A model generated the notes under the pieces. That model was not told the DNA's origin, ran no database searches, and saw only the letters and a program-made list of their open reading frames with translations. Shown one piece after another: positions 17,898 to 25,428 of a stretch of 64,000 nt of DNA. Numbering within the stretch: the first letter of the stretch is position 1; each line of letters begins with the position of its first letter. This DNA is from an uncultured Hungatella sp. (lineage in GTDB: Bacteria; Bacillota; Clostridia; Lachnospirales; Lachnospiraceae), in contig CAJTUV010000001.1 of the NCBI GenBank assembly GCA_910579515.1, forward strand, positions 124,127-188,126. The letters are read 5' to 3'. A program made the position numbers and the translations under genes.

Positions 17898-18024
17898 GCC
17901 ATGCAAGAAGGGGAAGCCAGACAATTCACAGGGAGCTTGCTCACTGAGAATTGTCTGGAATCCCCTTCATATACGGCGACAGCCGTACAGAGCTGGAACC
18001 CCAAGGTTCCAGCTCTGGCATGGC
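17898..18024. repeat. Four-way-junction hairpin element, copy 1
   Basis: This 127-bp unit directly follows prfC. GCCATGC (17898-17904) and GCATGGC (18018-18024) can close it. Inside are three hairpins: GAAGGGGA-AG-CCAGACAATTC with its mirror at 17950-17968, TACGGC/GCCGTA (17972-17987), and a perfect 11-bp stem GAGCTGGAACC/GGTTCCAGCTC with loop CCAA (17990-18015). It may act as a terminator, an RNA-stability element or a mobile interspersed repeat. Confidence 0.75.
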
Positions 18025-18151
18025 AAAGCAGCGGAAAGCTCCCCCCAACAATTCACAGAGAGTATACCCTCCCCCTCAGAGACCTTCCCGCGCCCCCCCG
18101 CATACGGCGCCAGCTGTCCAGAGCCCCCCAAGGCTCCAGCTCCGGCATGGC
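18025..18151. repeat. Four-way-junction hairpin element, degenerate copy 2
   Basis: A second unit lies at an exact 127-bp offset: CAATTCACAG recurs at 18049 (copy 1 at 17922) and GCATGGC at 18145 (copy 1 at 18018). It is eroded and very C-rich; only part of the last hairpin (GAGCC/GGCTC) survives. The stretch from here to 18242 is C-rich and holds no gene. Confidence 0.65.
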
Positions 18152-18242
18152 AAAGCAACAAGCCGCGCCCCCAGCACACAGCGCCCCCCCGTCCAAATCC
18201 CCCCAAAAAAATAATCCCCTCACAGAAAGGAGCCCCAAAAAG

Positions 18243-18689
18243 ATGACCAAGATAGAAACCGTAAGAGCCGCCATGGTAACCGCCATGAAAAACAAAGACA
18301 AGGCCAGAAAAGACGCCCTGTCCATGCTGTTAAGCGTCCTCAAAAACGCAGAAATCGACAAACGTTCCCCCTTAACCGAGGATGAAGAAAACGCTATCGT
18401 AAAAAAAGAAATCAAACAATGCCAGGAAACCATCGACACAGCCCCGAAAGACCGGACAGACATTAAGGAAGAAGCGGCCCTTCGGATTTCCGTTTACAAA
18501 GAATTTGCCCCAGAAGATATGAGCGTGGACCAGATCAAAGAGGTGATCCAGTCTGTCCTCACCGAGCTAAAAATCGAACATCCAACGCCAGCCGATAAAG
18601 GTAAAATCATGAAAATCCTTATGCCGAAAGTAAAAGGAAAAGCAGACGGCAAGCTGGTGAATCAGACTTTGGCCTCCATGTTTCACTAA
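18243..18689 (+). CDS. GatB/YqeY domain-containing protein
   Basis: 148 residues, the usual size of YqeY proteins. The domain resembles the C-terminal helical tail of GatB, the tRNA-dependent amidotransferase subunit, and is thought to bind tRNA; the exact role of the stand-alone form is unsettled. Typical segments are KNKDKARKDALSMLLSVLKNA near the N-terminus and DKGKIMKILMPKVKGKADGK near the end. The start at 18243 has AAGGAG about 10 bases upstream. The same frame is open far upstream only because the repeat region is C-rich, so that extension is not coding. Confidence 0.88.
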   Translation: MTKIETVRAAMVTAMKNKDKARKDALSMLLSVLKNAEIDKRSPLTEDEENAIVKKEIKQCQETIDTAPKDRTDIKEEAALRISVYKEFAPEDMSVDQIKEVIQSVLTELKIEHPTPADKGKIMKILMPKVKGKADGKLVNQTLASMFH

Positions 18690-18721
18690 ACAGGAAACAA
18701 CACATAAAAAGGAGATCCCCT

Positions 18722-20125
18722 ATGTATAGAAAAGAAATCGAGCAGTATATCGAAAAGCACAAAGAGGAAATGGTGGAAGATATCTTTACCCTGTGCAGGA
18801 TTGACAGCCAAAAGATGCCTTATGAGAAAGGGATGCCCTATGGAAAGGGGCCGTCTATGGCATTGTCAACCGCTCTTTCCATGGCAGAAGGATACGGTTT
18901 TTCTGTCTGCAATTATGACGACTATGTGGGAACTGTGGACTTAAACGATAAAGAGAAACAGTTAGACATTCTGGCCCACTTAGATGTGGTTCCTGCTGGC
19001 GAGGGCTGGCAAGTCACAAAACCGTTTGAGCCGATTTTAAAAGACGGAAAACTGTACGGAAGAGGAACTGCAGACGATAAAGGTCCGGCTGTGGCTGCTC
19101 TGTATGCTTTACGGGCTGTAAAAGAGCTGGGAATCCCCTTATCCAAAAATGTGCGTCTGATTTTAGGAACAGACGAAGAGTGCGGAAGCTCTGATATTGC
19201 CCACTATTATGATGTAGAAGAAGAAGCCCCCATGACTTTTTCCCCAGATGCAGCTTTTCCAGTAACCAATGTGGAAAAAGGCAGACTGGCAGGCCATTTT
19301 ACCGGAAAATTTGCTCCGTCTAAAGACCTTCCTAAAATCGTTTCCATAGAGGCAGGAATCAAGACAAACGTGGTTCCAGGCAAGGCATATGCGGCTGTAG
19401 AAGGGATTGAGCGCAGCGTCATGGATGAAGTGGCAAAAGAAGTGGAGAGAGAGACAAACATCCATTTTGATTTAGAATCTACACAGACTGTTACCAGGAT
19501 TACGGCAATAGGAGCCGGTGCACATGCCGCACACCCAGAGGACGGCAACAATGCTTTAACCGGACTTTTAACCTATCTGGTGAGACTGCCTCTGGCTCCC
19601 TGTGAGCAGGTAACCACTCTTCAGAATTTACGAACCTTAATCCCTCACGGAGATGTAAACGGAGCAGGACTTGGTGTGGCTATGGAGGACGAGATTTCCG
19701 GCAGGCTGACCCTGGCTTTCAGTATGCTCAATGTGACTGAAGACCAGCTAGAGGGCGATTTTGACAGCCGCTGCCCGATCTGTGCAAATGAAGACAACAT
19801 GCTCAAGGTGGTCAAACAGAATATGGCCGCTGTGGGACTGACCCTGGAGAATGACTCTATGAGACCGCCTCACCATGTAGACGGAAACTCCCATTTTGTG
19901 AAGACCTTGTTAAAGGTTTATGAGGATTATACAGGGAGAAAAGGAGAATGCCAGTCCATGGGCGGAGGAACCTATGTCCACGACTTGAAAAACGGCGTGG
20001 CCTTCGGCGCCGCCATGCCAGAGACTGACAATCATATGCATGGAGCAGACGAATTTGCTGTTCTGGAGGAACTGGTAGTCAGCGCCAAGATTTTTGCCCA
20101 GGTGATTGTGGAACTGTGCAGCTAA
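18722..20125 (+). CDS. Sapep/PepV family dipeptidase (M20)
   Basis: 467 residues. M20 metal ligands and catalytic residues are visible: LAHLDVVPAGEGW (His ligand), GRGTADDKGP (bridging Asp), GTDEECGSSD (catalytic Glu and Glu ligand) and a late MHGADE (His ligand). The layout matches PepV-like Zn/Mn dipeptidases that cleave dipeptides in the cytoplasm. A good ribosome site (AAGGAG) lies just before the ATG. It follows the YqeY gene by 32 bp and could be co-transcribed with it. Confidence 0.9.
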   Translation: MYRKEIEQYIEKHKEEMVEDIFTLCRIDSQKMPYEKGMPYGKGPSMALSTALSMAEGYGFSVCNYDDYVGTVDLNDKEKQLDILAHLDVVPAGEGWQVTKPFEPILKDGKLYGRGTADDKGPAVAALYALRAVKELGIPLSKNVRLILGTDEECGSSDIAHYYDVEEEAPMTFSPDAAFPVTNVEKGRLAGHFTGKFAPSKDLPKIVSIEAGIKTNVVPGKAYAAVEGIERSVMDEVAKEVERETNIHFDLESTQTVTRITAIGAGAHAAHPEDGNNALTGLLTYLVRLPLAPCEQVTTLQNLRTLIPHGDVNGAGLGVAMEDEISGRLTLAFSMLNVTEDQLEGDFDSRCPICANEDNMLKVVKQNMAAVGLTLENDSMRPPHHVDGNSHFVKTLLKVYEDYTGRKGECQSMGGGTYVHDLKNGVAFGAAMPETDNHMHGADEFAVLEELVVSAKIFAQVIVELCS

Positions 20126-20165
20126 ACATATCAGGCTATTGTGCCAGAGAAGTTGCAAAAAACTC

Positions 20166-20194
20166 TTGACAACTTAAGAAAGCTGGAGTAGAAT
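20166..20194 (+). promoter_or_regulatory. Promoter of the metNIQ leader
   Basis: TTGACA (20166-20171) and TAGAAT (20189-20194) are separated by exactly 17 bp, one of the strongest promoters in the window. Transcription should begin near 20201, about 50 bases ahead of the Met-rich leader frame and about 300 bases ahead of metN. Confidence 0.85.
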
Positions 20195-20252
20195 ACGACA
20201 CAGAACAAAATCCCGGTTATGGTATGGGAAAACATTTGCAGGAGGAACTGTA

Positions 20253-20339
20253 ATGTACAATTCAAAATCCATGATGATGAATATGTATATGATGAGCGGC
20301 ATGGGTATGTGTCGTATGTTCATGTGCATAGAAATCTAA
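20253..20339 (+). CDS. Methionine-rich leader peptide (28 aa)
   Basis: A 28-codon frame with AGGAGG exactly 7 bases upstream of its ATG. Eleven of 28 codons are ATG (positions 1, 7, 8, 9, 11, 13, 14, 17, 19, 22, 24), two more encode Cys, and it ends at TAA 20337-20339. It is too short for ordinary gene calling. It lies in the leader of the methionine ABC importer, between a strong promoter and an intrinsic terminator. The natural reading is a leader peptide whose translation senses charged tRNA-Met, in the manner of trpL or hisL; that mechanism is an inference. A Met/Cys-rich copper-binding peptide is the main alternative. Confidence 0.75.
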   Translation: MYNSKSMMMNMYMMSGMGMCRMFMCIEI

Positions 20340-20356
20340 TGGTTTTTGAAGGTCTG

Positions 20357-20439
20357 TGTAGACAGCGCTTGCAGAAAAAAGACGAGGGATATTTTATAAA
20401 GAATATCTGTAAAAGTTGGATTCAAGCCGTAGGTCTGTG
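20357..20439 (+). promoter_or_regulatory. Candidate antiterminator pairing in the met leader
   Basis: The segment 20357-20371 can pair with 20423-20439: CUUG/CAAG, GCG/CGU and UGUAGAC/GUCUGUG, with small bulges and several G-U pairs. This uses the left arm of the terminator (20425-20436), so the two structures exclude each other. Codons 15-21 of the leader frame can in turn pair weakly with 20361-20370 (GAGCG/CGCUU and UGUC/GACA). Found by eye, no energies computed. Confidence 0.4.
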
Positions 20440-20462
20440 AGACTTACGGCTATTTGTGTTTT
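20425..20462 (+). terminator. Intrinsic terminator (attenuator) ahead of metN
   Basis: AGCCGTAGGTCT (20425-20436) and AGACTTACGGCT (20440-20451) form a 12-bp stem in RNA (one G-U pair) with a three-base loop. The tail ATTTGTGTTTT follows. It ends about 45 bases before the metN start, so without readthrough metNIQ would not be transcribed from the leader promoter. Confidence 0.85.
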
Positions 20463-20504
20463 CAATCCAATGTTTTTGGGGAAATGTGGAAGAAAGGGGA
20501 ATCT

Positions 20505-21518
20505 ATGGAAAAGCCGATTATTCAGATTCAAAATATGGGAAAAACCTTTAAGACAGCCAATGGACTGGTTAAGGCTCTGGATCAGATTAATCTGGATATC
20601 TGCCAGGGAGAGATATTCGGAATCATCGGACTGAGCGGGGCGGGAAAAAGTACGCTGGTGCGGTGTATCAACTATCTGGAGGTGCCCACAGAAGGCCAGG
20701 TTTTATTTGAAGGGGAGAGCCTGGCAGAAATGACCCCCATTCAGCAGAGAAAGACCAGGCAGGGCATGGGCATGATTTTCCAGCAGTTTAATCTTTTAGC
20801 TCAGAGAAATGTGATTCGGAATGTCTGCTTTCCGCTGGAGCTGGCAAAGGTTCCCAAAAAGGAGGCTGGCAAAAGGGCCATGGAGCTTTTAAAGACTGTT
20901 GGTTTAGAGGATAAGGCCAAGGCGTATCCGGCCCAGCTCTCAGGCGGCCAGAAGCAGAGAGTGGCGATTGCCAGGGCATTGGCCACTAATCCCAAGGTGA
21001 TTTTGTGCGACGAGGCCACCAGTGCTCTGGATCCCAACACCACAAAATCAATTCTTGGACTTTTAAAAGAAATTAACCGGACTATGGGCGTGACGGTGAT
21101 TGTAATTACCCATGAAATGGCGGTTATTGAGGCGATCTGTGACAGGGTGGCTATTATTGACCAGAGCCGTATTGCAGAGGTTGGGACGGTGTCGGAGATC
21201 TTCTCTGAGCCTAAGTCGAGAATCGGCAGACAGCTGATTTTAGGAGATGCGATAAAACGAGTTAACTTTAGCGGGGCCAGACAGATTCGCATTATCTTTG
21301 ACGGCCGAGAATCCTCAGAGCCAGTAATTTCTAATCTGGTGCTTGCGTGCAAGGTCCCCATTAATATCATGTATGCTGCCACCAAGGATATCGGGGGTAC
21401 GGCTATGGGACAGATGATTATTCAGCTTCCAGAAGGAGAGACCGAAGCAGCCCGAGTGATCCATTATTTGAAAAATGTGAAGATTCCCTTTGAGGAGGTG
21501 ACAGAAGATGACATTTGA
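20505..21518 (+). CDS. metN: Methionine ABC transporter ATP-binding protein
   Basis: 337 residues from the ATG at 20505, preceded by AAAGGGG. Walker A (GLSGAGKST), the Q-loop (MIFQQFNLL), ABC signature (LSGGQKQR), Walker B (VILCDEATS) and the switch His (VITHEMAV) are all present. The C-terminal 80 residues are a NIL domain, where methionine binding inhibits transport in characterised MetN proteins. It is the first gene of metNIQ and overlaps metI by 11 bases. Expression is probably set by the Met-rich leader upstream. Confidence 0.95.
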   Translation: MEKPIIQIQNMGKTFKTANGLVKALDQINLDICQGEIFGIIGLSGAGKSTLVRCINYLEVPTEGQVLFEGESLAEMTPIQQRKTRQGMGMIFQQFNLLAQRNVIRNVCFPLELAKVPKKEAGKRAMELLKTVGLEDKAKAYPAQLSGGQKQRVAIARALATNPKVILCDEATSALDPNTTKSILGLLKEINRTMGVTVIVITHEMAVIEAICDRVAIIDQSRIAEVGTVSEIFSEPKSRIGRQLILGDAIKRVNFSGARQIRIIFDGRESSEPVISNLVLACKVPINIMYAATKDIGGTAMGQMIIQLPEGETEAARVIHYLKNVKIPFEEVTEDDI

Positions 21519-22173
21519 TGCGACAACGATCAATATGCTGAAGACAGGAATTTGGGAGACCTTTTATATGGTGCTTTTGTCCTCATTTCTGGCTTATGTA
21601 ATCGGAATGCCTTTGGGAATTATTCTGGTGGTGACAGACACGGACGGTATCCACCCGATTCCATTATTGCAGAAGATTTTGGGACTTGTCATTAACCTGA
21701 TGCGTTCGGTTCCGTTTTTGATTCTCTTGTTTATTGTGCTTCCACTGTCCAAGATTATTATCGGAACCCGAATCGGCTCTCCGGCTATCATTATTCCGCT
21801 GACCATAGCGGCGGCGCCCTACATTGCCAGAGTCGTGGAGTCTTCGTTTCGGGAGATTGACGCAGGCGTGATTGAGGCCGCAAAATCCATGGGAGCTTCT
21901 ACATGGCAGATAATTTGGAAAGTTCTTCTTCCAGAATCAAAGCCTTCCCTGCTTTTGGGTGCGGCCCTGGCTATTACCACGATTCTGAGTTATTCCGCCA
22001 TGGCAGGATTTACAGGCGGCGGAGGCTTAGGGGCCATTGCCATCAACTACGGGTATTATCGGTATGAACCAGAACTTATGTGGATTGCAGTAATCCTTTT
22101 AGTGGTCATGGTTCAGATTATTCAGGAGATAGGCACCCGCTTGTCAAAAAAGAGCGATAAGAGGATTCGATAG
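21508..22173 (+). CDS. metI: Methionine ABC transporter permease
   Basis: 221 residues, five membrane segments, normal MetI size. The EAA-type loop (IEAAKSMGASTWQIIWKVLLP) that docks on MetN is clear, as is the Gly-rich GFTGGGGLGAIAINYGY near the end. The ATG at 21508 lies inside the end of metN with GAGGAGG upstream, so translation is coupled. Confidence 0.95.
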   Translation: MTFDATTINMLKTGIWETFYMVLLSSFLAYVIGMPLGIILVVTDTDGIHPIPLLQKILGLVINLMRSVPFLILLFIVLPLSKIIIGTRIGSPAIIIPLTIAAAPYIARVVESSFREIDAGVIEAAKSMGASTWQIIWKVLLPESKPSLLLGAALAITTILSYSAMAGFTGGGGLGAIAINYGYYRYEPELMWIAVILLVVMVQIIQEIGTRLSKKSDKRIR

Positions 22174-22188
22174 AGGATAGGTTAGATG

Positions 22189-22225
22189 ATAAGGGCTTAA
22201 GTGGTCAACCCACTGGCCTTTATGA
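22189..22225 (+). other. Hairpin between metI and metQ
   Basis: An imperfect hairpin (AGTGG/CCACT core, flanked by ATAAGG and CCTTTAT) lies in the metI-metQ gap. Such structures often protect the upstream message or raise the level of the binding protein relative to the transporter; that role is inferred. Confidence 0.35.
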
Positions 22226-22258
22226 TAAATTCATATGGAATATGAGAGGAGAATGATT

Positions 22259-23146
22259 ATGAGAAAAACGTTATGTGTATTTGCAGTCACAGCATTACTT
22301 GCAGCTACAATCACAGGCTGTTCAGGAAAGAGTGGTTCTGAGACTACAGCCGCCCAGACGACAGGGGAAGAGACAACGGAGACTACAGCCGCTTCAGAGA
22401 CAAAGCCGACAGGAGAAATGAAAAAGATTGTGGTGGGAGCCAGTCCAGCCCCTCACGCAGAGATTTTAAAGGCAGCAGCGGACAGTCTGGCCCAGAAGGG
22501 ATATGAGCTGGACATCAAAGAATATGTGGATTATATTCAGCCAAACCTGGCTTTGGAATCTGGGGATTTAGCTGCCAACTATTTCCAGCACCTTCCATAC
22601 CTGGAGTCCTTCAATGAGGAAAACGGGACGAAACTGGTGTCTGCGGCCGCTATTCACTATGAGCCTTTTGGTATTTATGCAGGAAAAGCCTCTTCTTTGG
22701 AAGAACTCCAAGATGGCGCAACGGTGGCAGTTCCCAATGACACCAGCAACGAAGCCAGAGCTCTTCTTCTTTTAGAGGCCCAGGGTCTGATTCAATTAAA
22801 AGAAGGGGCAGATTTGACAGTCACGAAAAATGATATTGTGGAAAATCCAAAGAATCTGAATCTCTATGAGGTGGAGGCAGCCCAGATTCCACGTGTGGTA
22901 GAGGATGTAGACATCGCTGTTATTAATGGAAACTATGCCATTGAGGCCGGATTTAAAGTGTCTGAGGCTCTGGCAGTAGAGGATTCTGAGTCTATTGCCG
23001 CTTCTACCTACGGAAATGTAATCGCCGTTCAGGAGGGGCATGAAAATGATGAGGCTATTCAGGCTCTGATTGAGGCTCTAACCAGCGACGAGGTGAAAAA
23101 ATTTATGGATGAGAAGTATGAGGGAGCAGTGGTTCCTCTGTTCTAA
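22259..23146 (+). CDS. metQ: Methionine-binding lipoprotein MetQ
   Basis: 295 residues from the ATG at 22259, about 8 bases after GAGGAG; earlier in-frame starts are too close to or upstream of the site. The signal peptide ends in the lipobox TITGC with C21 lipidated, followed by a Thr/Glu/Ala-rich linker. The mature part follows the NlpA/MetQ pattern (VGASPAPHAEILK, DYIQPNLALESGDLAANYFQ). It captures methionine outside the cell for MetNI. Confidence 0.95.
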   Translation: MRKTLCVFAVTALLAATITGCSGKSGSETTAAQTTGEETTETTAASETKPTGEMKKIVVGASPAPHAEILKAAADSLAQKGYELDIKEYVDYIQPNLALESGDLAANYFQHLPYLESFNEENGTKLVSAAAIHYEPFGIYAGKASSLEELQDGATVAVPNDTSNEARALLLLEAQGLIQLKEGADLTVTKNDIVENPKNLNLYEVEAAQIPRVVEDVDIAVINGNYAIEAGFKVSEALAVEDSESIAASTYGNVIAVQEGHENDEAIQALIEALTSDEVKKFMDEKYEGAVVPLF

Positions 23147-23192
23147 TCGCAGGATAACGCAAAGGGAAGTATAGAGAAAGAGGAGACATGGT

Positions 23193-23432
23193 ATGGAGCA
23201 AAAAAATGATATGGCTGCGGCTTCCATGGTACTTGGCATTGTATCCATCGTTCTTTCCTGCTGCTGTTTTCTTGGCATGATGCTGGGCAGTCTGGCGGTA
23301 ATCCTTGCCGCCCTGTCCAGGGTTGACGAGATGTGCAGGCAGGCAAAAACAGGATTAATCACAGGCATTATCGGAATCTGTGTCAGTATGTTGTCAATCG
23401 TGGTTTGGATTGTGTTACTGGCATTGGCATAG
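23193..23432 (+). CDS. Small membrane protein (DUF4190-like)
   Basis: 79 residues, almost all in two long hydrophobic segments separated by a short polar turn (SRVDEMCRQAKTG), with a Cys triplet in the first. The pattern resembles DUF4190-type two-helix proteins of Firmicutes. GAGGAG precedes the start. It lies 46 bp after metQ and 10 bp before the next membrane protein, so the two probably form an operon. Function unknown. Confidence 0.75.
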   Translation: MEQKNDMAAASMVLGIVSIVLSCCCFLGMMLGSLAVILAALSRVDEMCRQAKTGLITGIIGICVSMLSIVVWIVLLALA

Positions 23433-23442
23433 GAGGCGCCAT

Positions 23443-24330
23443 ATGAGAGCAGATAGAGCAGAATTAAAAAGAAGAGCCAGGCAGGCCTTAAAAGGCAATT
23501 ATGGAACAGCCATCGGAGGACTGATACTGTTTTACATTGTTTACTGGGTGTTAGCCATGGCAGTGGAGGTGGTAGGCGTCATTGTGGTCATGGTGGGAGG
23601 ACTTTCCGCCATTTCCGTCGGAGAAACCTACTATGGAATGGAATTTGACAGCATGGCGCCGGTGGCGCTGATGATCGTTTTATGGGCTGTCATGTATCTG
23701 GTGATCGGTCTGGTAATGTATATAATGGTTCCGGGCCTTATGCGTCTGTTTATGAATATCTGTAAGGGAGAAACGGCAAAAACCACAGATATTTTCTGGG
23801 CGCTTCAGAATAAGCCTATGAAATTTGTTGGGATTTCCCTGGGGTTCAGCCTGCTCCTCTTTGTGTGCAGCCTGCCGACGATGATTCTTTCTTTTGCCGG
23901 AACTGTCACAGGCGACACTATGTTTGTGGGGATTTTTGTTTTGGTGTACACTCTTGTTTTGATGGGATTTTCCATCTATGCGTCTCTGACCTTCCCGATG
24001 TTTTTCTACATTCTGGTGGAGGACCCGAAAAAGAGCTGGATTCAGGCTTTGGCAGAAAGCCGTAGAATGATGATAGGAAACCGGCTTCGGTTCCTTGGGC
24101 TGAGCTTTAGCTTTTTGGGATGGATGATTCTGGGAATGATGAGCTTTGGTCTTGGCATGTTATGGCTTATGCCCTATATAAGCTGTACCACGATTTTCTT
24201 TTATCTTGATTTACAGCCTCAGATTGAGACCATTTCGCCTCAAACTGCATGGAATCCTTACGTAGAGGGGTATGAGGAGCCAAGACAGGGAGAGATTGTG
24301 GATTTTTATCCTGACAGAGACAATAAGTAG
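23443..24330 (+). CDS. DUF975 family integral membrane protein
   Basis: 295 residues from the ATG at 23443, which follows AGGAGG closely; a longer frame overlapping the previous gene has no site. The N-terminal RAELKRRARQALKGNYGTAI is the hallmark of DUF975 proteins, followed by about six membrane helices and a polar C-terminal tail. The role of the family is unknown. No transport or enzymatic motif is visible. Confidence 0.8.
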   Translation: MRADRAELKRRARQALKGNYGTAIGGLILFYIVYWVLAMAVEVVGVIVVMVGGLSAISVGETYYGMEFDSMAPVALMIVLWAVMYLVIGLVMYIMVPGLMRLFMNICKGETAKTTDIFWALQNKPMKFVGISLGFSLLLFVCSLPTMILSFAGTVTGDTMFVGIFVLVYTLVLMGFSIYASLTFPMFFYILVEDPKKSWIQALAESRRMMIGNRLRFLGLSFSFLGWMILGMMSFGLGMLWLMPYISCTTIFFYLDLQPQIETISPQTAWNPYVEGYEEPRQGEIVDFYPDRDNK

Positions 24331-24394
24331 ATGGAATAAGACAAAAGAGCCTGCGCATAGGATACACTAAACGATATGGCAGGTCTTGTGAAGA

Positions 24395-24655
24395 TTGAGA
24401 ATATCAGAGCTGAAACAAAAGGAAGTCATCAATGCAGAAGACTGTAAGCGGCTGGGGTTTGTGGGGGATGTTGACTTTGATATGAACAATGGCTGTATGA
24501 TAGCCTTAATTGTTCCCGGCCCAGGATGCTTTTGTGGTTTTCTCGGAAGAGAAAAGGAGTATATTATTCCTTTCTGCGATATTTTGCAGGTGGGGGATGA
24601 CATTATTCTGGTGAAGGTAAAACGAAAAGAGGTTGAGGAAAGCTGCCGTACGTAG
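24395..24655 (+). CDS. YlmC/YmxH family PRC-barrel protein
   Basis: 86 residues. The start is a TTG at 24395, placed because the family begins with M-R-I/L-S-E-L; the ribosome site is weak. The sequence (ISELKQKEVINAEDCKRLGF, later IPFCDILQVGDDIILVK) matches the YlmC/YmxH group of small PRC-barrel proteins of sporulating Firmicutes. Some members are linked to sporulation, but the molecular role is unclear. Confidence 0.8.
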   Translation: MRISELKQKEVINAEDCKRLGFVGDVDFDMNNGCMIALIVPGPGCFCGFLGREKEYIIPFCDILQVGDDIILVKVKRKEVEESCRT

Positions 24656-24681
24656 AGTGCGGCAGTTTGTCTGCAGTCTGA

Positions 24682-24711
24682 GACCACACTGTTTTTAGTG
24701 TGGTCTATTTG
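24682..24711 (+). terminator. Terminator after the YlmC/YmxH gene
   Basis: GACCACACT (24682-24690) pairs perfectly with AGTGTGGTC (24697-24705) and is followed by TATTTG. A weaker hairpin CTGCCG/CGGCAG precedes it at 24643-24665. Confidence 0.75.
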
Positions 24712-24760
24712 TGAAACAAAAAATAAAAATCTAACATGGAACAGGTTCTATTCTTTTTGG

Positions 24761-25321
24761 CTAAATATTTAGTAGATCAGCAATATCAGAGAAGTTGATA
24801 AGTAGATCATCGTAGATATTTACCTTAATTGTGGAATCGAAAGAATACTGGATATTAAGCATATTTTTCTCAAAATAGTTGACGGTTACGGTTTTGCGGC
24901 GAGGATCCACGATCCAATATTCACGAACACCGTAAGAATTATAGTAGTATGCCTTCCGGATATAATCATCTGCCGGATTGCTGGGAGAGACAATCTCAAT
25001 GATGAAGTCGGGAGCGCCATTGCAACACTTTCCATCAAGTTTGTCTCTGTCGCAGATAATCATAATGTCAGGCTGGACAATAGTGAGGGGAGCGTCATTC
25101 AACTTTACATCAAATGGGGCATGGAACACTCGGCATGGCCCATTTTTGCTTTTGAGATATGTGTTAAGAATAGTCGAAAGTTCCATGGAAATTGTTTGAT
25201 GTATCTGTGATGGGCTGGCCATATCATAGACAATTCCATCAAAGACTTCTGCTCTTCTGTTCTCTGGAAGAGCCTCGTACTGCTCCAGAGTGATTGTCTC
25301 TGGCTGTAATGCTGGTGGCAT
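24761..25321 (-). CDS. Uma2 family (DUF820) PD-(D/E)XK nuclease-like protein
   Basis: 186 residues from the ATG at 25321, with AAGGAA about 9 bases upstream; a GTG three codons earlier overlaps that site. Core nuclease motifs are visible: PDIMIICDRDKLD, APDFIIEIVSPSN and YWIVDPRRKTVTV. Uma2 proteins have a restriction-endonuclease fold and occur in many copies in cyanobacteria and some Firmicutes; their targets are mostly unknown. A paralogue lies just upstream on the same strand. Confidence 0.85.
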   Translation of the reverse strand: MPPALQPETITLEQYEALPENRRAEVFDGIVYDMASPSQIHQTISMELSTILNTYLKSKNGPCRVFHAPFDVKLNDAPLTIVQPDIMIICDRDKLDGKCCNGAPDFIIEIVSPSNPADDYIRKAYYYNSYGVREYWIVDPRRKTVTVNYFEKNMLNIQYSFDSTIKVNIYDDLLINFSDIADLLNI

Positions 25322-25428
25322 AATATACACTTCCTTTCGTAGTGATTACAATCAGTTCTGAAAGATACCTAGTGGCCGCCGGTGGCAGGAGTGATTAAGA
25401 GAGGAGCGGGCCTGCTGCTAGCAGCAAA

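Noticed and set aside
17901..18689. A 262-codon open frame covering the repeat region and the YqeY gene
   Set aside because: The first 114 codons run through the hairpin repeat and a C-rich stretch with no homology; YqeY proteins begin at the ATG at 18243, which has a ribosome site.
20219..20440. A 73-codon frame overlapping the met leader
   Set aside because: It has no ribosome site, runs through the terminator left arm and competes with the Met-rich frame that has a perfect site.
20195..20504. SAM riboswitch or T-box ahead of metN
   Set aside because: I looked for the S-box core (AGAG...GGAGGGA...) and for the T-box sequence (TGGGTGGTACCGCG type) and found neither; a covariance-model search would settle it.
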